A stretch of DNA of 64,000 bases from Argentina anserina (Eukaryota > Streptophyta > Magnoliopsida > Rosales > Rosaceae): NCBI RefSeq assembly GCF_933775445.1, contig NC_065877.1, positions 2,852,001-2,916,000 on the forward strand, read 5' to 3'. The position numbers and the translations under genes are program-made. Below the pieces are notes generated by a model. The model was not told the DNA's origin. It saw nothing but the letters and a program-made list of their open reading frames with translations, and made no database searches. Positions within the stretch are counted from its first letter, which is position 1. Each line of letters opens with the position of its first letter. This document shows, one piece after another, positions 56,101 to 64,000 of this stretch.

Positions 56101-58200
56101 TCGAGTAAAATCATCAATGAATAATACAAAATATCGCATCCCTGAAAGGGTAGAGTGTTTAGATGGACCCCATAAATCCGAATGAATCAACTTAAAAGGC
56201 ATAGTACTAGAATGGAAACTCAAAGGATAACTAGACCGGTGACTCTTAACTAAAGCACAAGTTTCACAATGTAGGCGAGACTCACGAACTCCTAAAAATA
56301 ACGAAGGCATGGACTTATTCATCACACTAAAAGACGGATGTCCCAATCATCTGTGCTATAACCATATCTCGCTCAATCTGTTAGAACTCAATATCAGGGC
56401 TAAAGGCTGTTTTGGCGCTTATGTCGGTTCTGTGTACATGCAATCCAAGTGAAATAGTCTCCCCCTTAGGTCTCCCTTGCCAATGATCACCCTGGTACAC
56501 AGACTCTGAAACACAACATACATGGGGTAAAAGGTTATAGAACACCTATTTTGTGCATATAATTGAGAAACAGACAAAAGATGATGAGACAACAAGGGTA
56601 CATAAAGTACGTTATGCAATATGATGGATGGTGTGACCTGAATAGACCCAATACCTAAGATTGGAAAAGAGTCACCATTGGCATTTGACACATGAGATAT
56701 AGTGGGGGAAGACATAGAAATGAAAGACGTTTTATCATACGTCATATGATCAGACACGCCAGAGTCAATTATCCAAGTATTACTATCAGTAAAGTCAGAA
56801 ACATGCAATGCAATACCAATTTTACCTCGAGCTTCCTTACCCTTTGAAGGGTCTTGGCCTTCAATACCACCGTACAAGTCAGGTTGCGGCACCAATTGAA
56901 TCGCTGCTTTGCCTCTTTGTCCACCACTACGGCCTCCACGTCCTTTATTGTTGTTGTTGCCTCCTCTCCACCCTGAGTTGGAATCGGAAGGTCGTAGATT
57001 GGGGCATTGATTCTTGATATGGCCAAAATCCTCGCAATAGTGACAAATTATCTGGCTATAATTTTGACTCTGCTGATATCCCTGATTCCTTGATTGATAC
57101 TGATTTTAAGATGGAATTAGGGTAGTGTTCCCAATATGAGGTTGAGGAGGTGCAGCTTGGACTGCTAAGCTAGAGATCTCATTATGGAGATTTTCAGCAA
57201 CTACTTTATGACCTTTATCTCTCCGAACATAAGCAAATGCTTGCTCTAGTGTAGGTGGAGTTTCACGGCGCAACAACTCATTCTTTGCTCCTTCAAAATG
57301 AGGATCTAAACCACCAAGAAAGATGTGGACATGCATCTTGTCTTGCTTGGTCTGATAAGACTTGATGTCTGCCTCACATGTCATATGGTTAGGGTTTCTT
57401 TGATCAAGCTCCTACCAAATTTTCTTCAAGTTTGTATAGAAGGTTGCAACTGGTTGTCCGCTCTAAGTGGTTTTGAATGCCTTAGCATTCAATTCATGAA
57501 CACGAGCAAAATCACTCCCATTATAGTATGTAGTAGCAACAACATCCCAAATTTCCTTCGGAGAACCATAATTAGAGAACAATCTCATTATCTCTGGAGT
57601 CATGCCCTTGAGAAGAACTGCCATCACATTAGTATTTGCTATATCCCAATCCTCAGCTTTGGTTCCTGCAACAGGTCTCGGTTTAGTACCTTCAACATAA
57701 CCCCACTTTCCAATACCCTGAATATGAAGCTTCACGAGTCTCTGCCAGAATTGATAATTAGTATCATAGAGTTTTACACCAAAACTAGAATTTTCAGTGA
57801 CATTATGAACAATTACAACCTCCTGAATCATAGGATTCTTCTCTCCAGATGCACTCTCAGATGGATCTTTATGTCCTTCAATCGGTAACACCATCTTTAC
57901 TATTTTTTTTCACTATCAAATAAAAACTTTAAGGACCAGCAAATCGTTGGAGATAAAACAGAATAGAACCAGCAATCTCAAGGGACCGGCAACAAATCCA
58001 GAAGAGGACCACCAACTTTCAAAGAAAGAAACCACCAAATAAAAAAAAGAACCAAAAACAACTTCAAAGGGACCAGCAGAAACAACCAAAGAACAAGTAA
58101 TGTGACGTTTACAAGAACCAAACAACAAAAGGAACTGAATTTTTTCCTTGCAGGGGAAACTACAAAAGAACCCAGATCAGATTTTGGCTCTGATGCCAAG
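53147..58200 (-). mobile_element. Ty1/copia retrotransposon, degenerate gag-pol
   Basis: Minus-strand remnants in order. Gag at 57894-57106 has MVLPIEGHKDPSESASGEKN at its start and a zinc knuckle CHYCEDFGHIKNQC near 57030. Protease (DSGVSDHMT) is near 56770. Integrase (56346-55807) has the catalytic residues in HSDLWGP, FRSDNGGEF and PEQNGVSERKNRHLL, then FGCVAYVH. Reverse transcriptase (54795-53915) has VAKGYTQKYGVDYDETFAPV, FDVKNAFLHGDF and FYVDDM. RNase H (53893-53280) has ADWAGTITDHRSTSG and AEAEYRGMA. A primer-site-like tggcatcagagcc lies at about 58184-58197. At least eight stops or frameshifts. No 3' LTR found. Confidence 0.88.
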
Positions 58201-58370
58201 TCAAACAGAACAAAGCAAAGAGAATTTCTGATGTATTTCTCTTCACCAACAACGTGGTTTATATAGAAGATACACACCTAAACTACTAAGGAAACTAATT
58301 ATGATAAATATATATTCTTAATACAAAGTAGTAAGCTAATTACACACGGGCAAGATTACTCATGTCAACA
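58201..58370 (-). mobile_element. 5' LTR of the copia element (short, ~170 bp)
   Basis: The minus strand starts TGTTGACATGAG at 58370, has a TATA-like ctatataaac at about 58257-58266, and ends just before the primer-site-like tggcatcagagcc. Its length of about 170 bp is at the low end for copia LTRs; the lower edge is approximate. Confidence 0.5.
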
Positions 58371-58773
58371 TTTGTTACAATTTTACATTTACAGAATTCG
58401 AGTAGAGACCCAAGGTCTTGAGCGACCGATCCGGCAGTCTTTTATATTGGTGTCATTGGACTATTACTTTCATTTATTAATGATTGCAAGCTTTTGGAAT
58501 GATGTCCATGTATAACTAGTAAACCTGTGCTAGTGGCCTAGTGTCACCATGATCCAGCAGCCACACATGAGTAACTTCTATCGACTCTATACAACCAAAT
58601 GTGCTCGCTAAAAAGAAATCAATCGTATTAAAAATAATAATAAAAACTTGAACAAAGGAACTTTTCGTTTATCTGGTACTCATGATTCGGATCAAACCCC
58701 TAGCTTGCGATCTTTGTTCAATCTAAATACTAGTTGCTCAAGTGATGTCGGTCCAAGCAATCTTTGAAAGCCT
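58371..58773. other. Intergenic or older repeat DNA
   Basis: The phrase gttacaat at 58374-58381 also occurs at 53141-53148 on the other side of the copia element, which suggests the two flanks were once contiguous. No gene. Confidence 0.35.
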
Positions 58774-59560
58774 GTGGTTATAAATAAAAAGAGTTTGTTT
58801 GAGAAATCTGATGATAGTTTAGCTATTGTTCTGGTCAATTTTCATCATACTGGTATGCAGGCTCATAGCTCTGATGATGATGATGACTTGAACCTTAAGT
58901 GCTCAAGTGAGAATACCCCTTCTCCAAAGAAGTTATTCAAGTCAATTGAGAATATCCTCACCAACACTCAAAGTGATGCCCCTCTGAAACGACTGAAGAT
59001 ACCTGAATTTCCTTCCAAATTTACTCCAAAGTCACTGGGACTGGTAGAGCGGCGTGATGGTGGTTTTGCTCAAGCTCCTAGCACCCTTGCTACTGTGGGA
59101 GTGGTGCCAAAGAGGCATGGTCCAGGTTGTCCACCGGGTCAGAATAACAAAAAGTTGCCTCAACCAAAACCAATCTCAGGTGACCAATTAAGTGCTTGCT
59201 TACCTCTATGATGGGAAACCTTCGACCCCTACTGCCAAGGGGGAGGAGAAAGTTTAAGATGTTTTTTTATTGTTGATTTGGCCCAATTAGCTCATGTTTG
59301 GAGTCGAACATTTTTGCTTTGTGTATTTTTTTTTTTAGTTTCAAACTTCTTTGCTTTGTTTTTTTTTTTACCGGTGTTGACATCGGTCTTCGTTCCTTGT
59401 ATTTGGCGAAAGTGTTTAGATAGAGGATCTATCCTATGTATCACTTTGGTTTTGTACCATGAAGCTTTGTCTATTATAGTGGTGGATATGTAATAACATT
59501 CTTGGCTTGAGTTTGCTTTTAATGTCTGAAATCTCAGTTCAAAAAAAGATAGTGTAAAAA
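58774..59560 (+). mobile_element. ORF fragment, possibly non-LTR retroelement 3' part
   Basis: Open frame of 145 codons (58774-59211) without a convincing start. It has an acidic patch (HSSDDDDDLNLKCSSENTPS), a basic stretch (PLKRLKIPEFPSKFTPKS) and PKRHGPGCPPGQNNKK, which resembles AT-hook-like GRPP.SKNKK motifs found near the end of some plant L1-type ORF1 proteins. The DNA after it is T-rich without ORFs and ends in poly(A)-like runs (59535-59570). No endonuclease or reverse transcriptase. Identification as a LINE remnant is tentative. Confidence 0.3.
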
Positions 59561-59950
59561 AAAAAAAGCAAATAGCACAATATATTTAGACTCACCATAA
59601 ATAGCGTTTGCATTTCGAACCGGTAATCACGCATAACCAAACGGCTCTAGGGAAAATTAGAGACCCTTGTTCATCCAACACATGAGATCCGTGCATTCAC
59701 TCTAGAGATTTATGAAATTTATTGTTAATTTGACCTTTGAAGTACAAGAGCCAGAAAAACTACGACATTACGAAGCAAATGGAGAAGAAATCAGAAAACC
59801 TCACTAAATTGGCAGATAGGTAAACGGCCGGCCTCACCCTTCGTTAGACCAAACTTTCAACTGTTGTCTAATTTTTCACAGTGAAAGTTTTTCTGTCACT
59901 TTAATCGATTTCATAAGATTCTCAGAGTTCATGAGCAAGTCTTCATTTTC
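59561..59950. other. Upstream region of an F-box gene
   Basis: AT-rich; presumed promoter and leader of the plus-strand F-box gene. No other feature seen. Confidence 0.4.
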
Positions 59951-61336
59951 ATGATATTATTGAAGTGCATAGAAAAAAAAAGGTGGGAAGTTAAGATGAG
60001 TTTGAGAGTGGGAGATCTTTCCAAATTATCACAAGAGATGAAGGTGCAAATCCTATCAAGGCTGCCTCCAAAATCTCTTATGCGATTCAAATGCGTCCAT
60101 AGATCATGGCATGCCTTGATCAGTAGCTCCAACTTCGCAGCCAAACACGTCTCAGTTTCAAAGGACAACAAACTCTCCTCCTCCACTACGATTCTCTTCA
60201 AACGTTATGTTTTTGACGTCAACACTGAAAGGAGGGACATGGTACTGTCATTGTTGGATCTTTGCCCTGATGATATTAATTCTGCTGACGATGACGATCA
60301 CCTTAATCTTTCACCGGAGGACCTCCGAGTTCCATTGTCCATGGGACTAAGAAGGAGGGACATATGGACCGGGATCGAATATGTAGATCTTGCATGTCAC
60401 TGCAATGGGATCATTTGCATAACAGATTATAGGAAAAGAGTTGTCTTATGCAATCCAGCAATCAAGGAATTCAACCGGCTTCCGGTGTCATGTCTTGCGC
60501 TTTATGCTGCTGAAATTAAACCTCAAGGTTCATCCACGGCTGCTGTGGGATTTGGCTGTAATATCAATTGTGAAGATTACAAGGTCGTTAGGGTTTTATA
60601 TTCCCAACGAGAATTCAATGAAAAAAATGATATTAAAATACATCCTCCTAGGGCAGAAGTATATAGCCTCGCTACGAAGTATTGGAGAGAAATCAAAGCT
60701 GGTGCTCTTGACAATGGAAGCAAAAACGTTTGGCCCGATTCAACTGTCTCCATATACTGTAAAGGAAATCTATATTGGCGGGGACATGAAGATGAGAAGG
60801 AGTATTTTGAGGTTCCACTTTCCTATACAGACGAGGATGCTAATTCAGGAGGAGAGGAAACCTTTTTTTACGAGGATAAAGAGAGGATCATTTCATTTGA
60901 CATAGACAGTGAGACGTTTCATGTTATGAGATTTCCAAATGGTTATTATTACTATCACAAGGTTTTTGGGTTGTGGAGAGACTCAGTTGCTGTTGGTCTT
61001 AGTTGGTGTGCAGACTATCAATGCGTACACATATTTGTGCTGAATAACAAAGGTGGTGATGAGGGGTCGTGGATAAACTGCTTCGCTATCGAACCTGTTG
61101 TGTACATTGAGTTTCAGTTAGCATTTGTTGGGACGAGTGGACAATCTATTCTGGTGGCCGTGAATAAATGTGCAATGGTTTTGTATGACTATATCACCAA
61201 AAGAGTGAAGTATCTTCCTGTTAATGGAGTGTCTCTGTGGAACAGTCAAGCTCTTTTTTACGTCAATAGTGTGGTTTCAGTTAACGGATATAGTGATGGT
61301 AGCGACAGAATTCCCAAACTCGTTCAGGAAGCTTGA
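59951..61336 (+). CDS. F-box/FBA protein, intact
   Basis: Single exon, 461 aa from ATG at 59951; a second in-frame ATG at 59996 (MSLRVGDLSKLSQEM) fits the usual N-terminal length better. F-box: MKVQILSRLPPKSLMRFKCV followed by HRSW. FBA landmarks: ACHCNGIICITDYRKRVVLC followed by NPAIKEFNRLPV, FGCNINCEDYKVVRVLY, PRAEVYSLATKYWREIKAG, SIYCKGNLYWRGHE, SFDIDSETFHVMRFPNGYY, and the tail ALFYVNSVVSVNGYSD. The Trp-Met-Asp-Asp motif near the end is weakened (HIFVLNNKGGDEGSW). Presumed SCF substrate receptor. Nearest relative in the window is 50835-52112. Confidence 0.88.
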   Translation: MILLKCIEKKRWEVKMSLRVGDLSKLSQEMKVQILSRLPPKSLMRFKCVHRSWHALISSSNFAAKHVSVSKDNKLSSSTTILFKRYVFDVNTERRDMVLSLLDLCPDDINSADDDDHLNLSPEDLRVPLSMGLRRRDIWTGIEYVDLACHCNGIICITDYRKRVVLCNPAIKEFNRLPVSCLALYAAEIKPQGSSTAAVGFGCNINCEDYKVVRVLYSQREFNEKNDIKIHPPRAEVYSLATKYWREIKAGALDNGSKNVWPDSTVSIYCKGNLYWRGHEDEKEYFEVPLSYTDEDANSGGEETFFYEDKERIISFDIDSETFHVMRFPNGYYYYHKVFGLWRDSVAVGLSWCADYQCVHIFVLNNKGGDEGSWINCFAIEPVVYIEFQLAFVGTSGQSILVAVNKCAMVLYDYITKRVKYLPVNGVSLWNSQALFYVNSVVSVNGYSDGSDRIPKLVQEA

Positions 61337-61394
61337 TCAATATATAAGATGTACATAAACGGTACTTATAGGTAATGAAATACAGAAGTACAAG

Positions 61395-61540
61395 ATCACA
61401 TATTTGACACGGCTGATGAGCTGTTTCTTAGTGTATTGCTTCCGGATTGTTTGTATGAGCCAGAGACAGGTGTTATTGAGAAAAGTATTGTTATGTGGAA
61501 TGTGGATCATGTAATCTGCAATTCTGTTTGTTTTGTAGCA
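61395..61540 (+). pseudogene. Small F-box/FBA relic
   Basis: Just after the F-box gene, one frame reads HIFDTADELFLSVLLPDCLY followed by EPETGVIEKSIVMWN, matching the block that reads FYDTGDELFHTLLLPDGFY in the pseudogene at 8897 and WFDTRDWVFHTALTPDSLY in the gene at 27811. Only this block survives. It belongs to the 27811-type subgroup, not to its direct neighbour. Confidence 0.65.
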
Positions 61541-62042
61541 TGATGAAATTAAGGAGTATTTATGAATTTGGCATTTTGGAATGAATTTGGTCTTGGACGT
61601 GTATCCAAATTCACAGATGACACGGATAACCTAATGTATTTGATGGTAATCGACGAGCTGAAGTAAGTTTTTTTTTTTTAATGAAACGAGCTAAAGTTGT
61701 CCTGCCGAGTTATTAGATTTGATTGAGCTCACATGAATCTTGATAGGGTACCCATTCACAGTGAAATGTTTACGGTATCATATGTTAGAACTTAGATATG
61801 TTAGCAATTTAAACCCAGTGTAATTAAGACGAAATACATGTATCAGCTTTCATGCGACACTAAATGCAAGTGCAAAGGTTGATTTAATTTCATCATGCTA
61901 CAAAACAAACAGAAAACCATACGATGAAGATAAATTGCATGTTCAGTATATAGGAAGCATCTGGTAACATGATTCAGACATGCTTTTTGCTCAAAGGTTA
62001 ACTGCCCTTTCATTCTCAAATGCAAAGATTGAGTCTATCAGT
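61541..62042. other. Intergenic DNA and probable 3' UTR of RPT5
   Basis: No coding potential. The part next to 62043 is the presumed 3' UTR of the minus-strand RPT5 gene. Confidence 0.4.
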
Positions 62043-64000
62043 CTATGCATAATAGTTTAGGCTGGCCTTTTTCTTTGCTTGAACTTGTATAATACCTTCA
62101 TTGAAATCTTCGTGGTTTACCTATTTCAAACCAAAATGACCCATAAGATATAAAGTATTTAGAGCATTCAATTCATAGAATAAGTAAACCATCGTATGAA
62201 TTAAATGCACATAAATGTATACACAACTCCCCAAAAGAACAAAGTCATAGGTATATAGTGAGATGGAGTACCTCAGTTGCATCACGGCGAAGGGCTAGCA
62301 TGCCTGCCTCCACACAAACTGCTTTTAGTTGTGCACCATTAAAATCATCAGTAGAGCGAGCTAACTCTTCAAAATTGACGTCTGGGTGAACATTCATCTT
62401 CCTAGAGTGAATCTACAAGATCAAAACAAGGAATTAAGTTAGAGCCGATCAAAGCGAAATTCCCACATGGTATAACCATTTGTAAAAGACAAACCTGCAG
62501 AATCCGAGCTCTTGCTTCCTCAGTGGGATGTGGAAACTCAATTTTACGATCCAATCGACCAGAACGCATAAGTGCAGGGTCAAGGATGTCAGCACGATTT
62601 GTTGCTGCTATCACCTGTTATTTTAAGACAATTAGTTAACCAAAAAGTGCCTGAGAATCTTCATATTGCATCTATACTCGATATTAACTTTCGAAGGTTC
62701 TAACCTATTTCTTATACAAGTACATTTTAAAAAGCAACTTAAACTTCGGCTGATAACATTGTATAATTCAACAAGAGTGGGAAAGTCCGCAGTATCATAT
62801 AACCCAAGTCCAACTGTCCACAACAAAAGAATATGAGAAAAAGACTTCAACTTCAATATATTGTTCCCAACTAATCATAGTTAAAAGAGATATGAAAAAC
62901 AAACAAACCTTTATCCGATCATCACTACTGAAGCCATCAAGTTGATTTAGTAATTCAAGCATGGTACGCTGCACCTCCCTATCACCACTCACTTCACTGT
63001 AACCAATAGCGAGAGAACAGGTTTAATCAGCAGAACTTTATTATTATTATTATTATTTGGGGGTGAGGGGGGGGATCACACTATGCAGAATTAAGATGAA
63101 CGTGAGGATATATAGTGTACCTATCAAACCGCTTTGTGCCAATTGCATCAATTTCATCTATGAAAATGATGCAAGGAGATTTCTCTTTGGCAAGTTGAAA
63201 GGCATCGCGAACAAGTTTTGCTCCATCCCCAATGAACATCTACATACATTGCAAGTATAATCATCTCATTATGTACCCATTGAGAGAAGCTGAATTAAAC
63301 ATTCTACATAACTAAAAATTAAAAATACTGGTGACAGTGTGAACATTTACACTACCAAAAAATAACAAGTTTAACACCAATTATGTGTTATGGCAAAGGA
63401 AATCTGTAAAACAAACAATTAAACCTGAGAAACTTCACAAGCAGATAAATAAATTCTTCACAATGCAAGAACATTATAACGTTAAGAACCAGATGATCCT
63501 TGTGCAAAAAGAACAAAAAGAGAGAAGATTAGAAGGAGAAAATGCAAAGCCAAAACAAAAAAATTCGACAATGACAGCTCAAAATCATTTCAACTGCACC
63601 TAAAATTGTTCAACAAATGATCTTGCATTTGATGAAACAAAAGTTATAATGACAATATCAATTCGAAAGCATGTTATACCTGAACCAGTTGTGGGCCTGC
63701 AAGTTTCAGAAAAGTGGCATTTGTTTGAGCGGCACAGGCCCGGGCCATTAATGTTTTACCAGTTCCAGGAGGTCCATACAAAAGTACTCCCTTCGGTGGG
63801 CGAACCCCTAATTTCTGAAAACGCTCCTTGTGGGTCATGGGTAAAACAATCGCCTCAACCAGTTCTTGAATCTGTTGCAGCAAAAAATAAAAAGAATTAG
63901 GGAATGGAATCCAAACAGTGAGCAAGGCAGCAGTGCATGCTTTAAGTCAAACTTGCCTGTTTCTCTAAGCCTCCAATATCATTGTAATCTTCAGTGGGTT
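62043..64000 (-). CDS. RPT5: 26S proteasome regulatory ATPase subunit RPT5 (5' end outside window)
   Basis: Seven minus-strand exons: 64000-63957 (continues beyond the window), 63871-63680, 63239-63121, 62996-62909, 62614-62495, 62412-62272 and 62120-62043. Landmarks in order: [14 protein letters not shown], Walker A in [11 protein letters not shown], Walker B in [10 protein letters not shown], the second region of homology in [20 protein letters not shown], and the C-terminus NYYA, the HbYX motif that docks into the 20S alpha ring. RPT5 is one of six AAA ATPases of the 19S base that unfold substrates and open the 20S gate. NYYA and [20 protein letters not shown] separate RPT5 from other RPT subunits. 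The first visible intron has a GC donor (cag/GCAAGT); the others are GT-AG. Confidence 0.95.

Overview
This is nuclear DNA of a flowering plant, almost certainly a eudicot. It has spliced genes with GT-AG introns, CT-rich leaders, Ty3/gypsy and Ty1/copia retrotransposons, hAT and Mutator-type DNA elements, foldback elements and AT-rich intergenic DNA. The F-box proteins belong to the F-box plus FBA group that also contains the S-locus F-box proteins. A Rosaceae-like host is plausible, but that is inference.

Four single-copy housekeeping-type genes form the scaffold: a folate-receptor-like gene at 16.3-18.9 kb that looks broken, an HIG1-domain mitochondrial protein at 36.2-37.8 kb, a six-exon RING E3 ligase at 44.0-48.9 kb, and the 3' part of the 26S proteasome ATPase RPT5 at 62.0 kb to the window end. 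Between and around them lies a dispersed F-box family: five intact reading frames (one cut by the window start) and at least five relics, on both strands.

Region by region. 0-0.42 kb: intact N-terminal part of a minus-strand F-box gene. 0.9-8.4 kb: a nest of elements, in which a broken hAT transposase is split by gypsy remnants. Those remnants are in turn split by a 2755-bp solo LTR with a 5-bp target duplication; a second diverged LTR copy carries a fragment of an Aux/IAA gene. 8.9-15.0 kb: an F-box pseudogene interrupted by a 5.37-kb Mutator-like element with a 9-bp target duplication, a captured RRM fragment and a four-copy array of about 740 bp. 16.3-18.9 kb: folate-receptor-like gene. 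20.0-21.0 kb: 12-bp minisatellite. 21.1-29.1 kb: small ORF, F-box pseudogene, two F-box genes, F-box fragment and a copia LTR. 29.9-34.3 kb: tandem repeats with telomere-like motifs, an LTR remnant followed by a tRNA-complementary stretch, and a long near-perfect hairpin. 36.2-49.1 kb: HIG1 gene, F-box gene, F-box pseudogene, RING gene. 49.8-59.6 kb: foldback element, F-box gene, LTR-like segment, degenerate copia element and an unidentified possible retroelement fragment. 59.9-64.0 kb: F-box gene, F-box relic, RPT5.

The F-box proteins would be SCF substrate receptors, and the RING protein and RPT5 belong to the same ubiquitin-proteasome pathway, but nothing shows a functional link between these neighbours. 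HIG1, RING and RPT5 appear in an order that I recall from one Arabidopsis chromosome 3 segment, so the scaffold looks ancestral and the F-box genes and transposons look like later insertions. The most unusual signals are a tandem 33-bp repeat whose hairpin arms change together, host-gene fragments captured by two different transposon types, and a 108-bp-arm hairpin.
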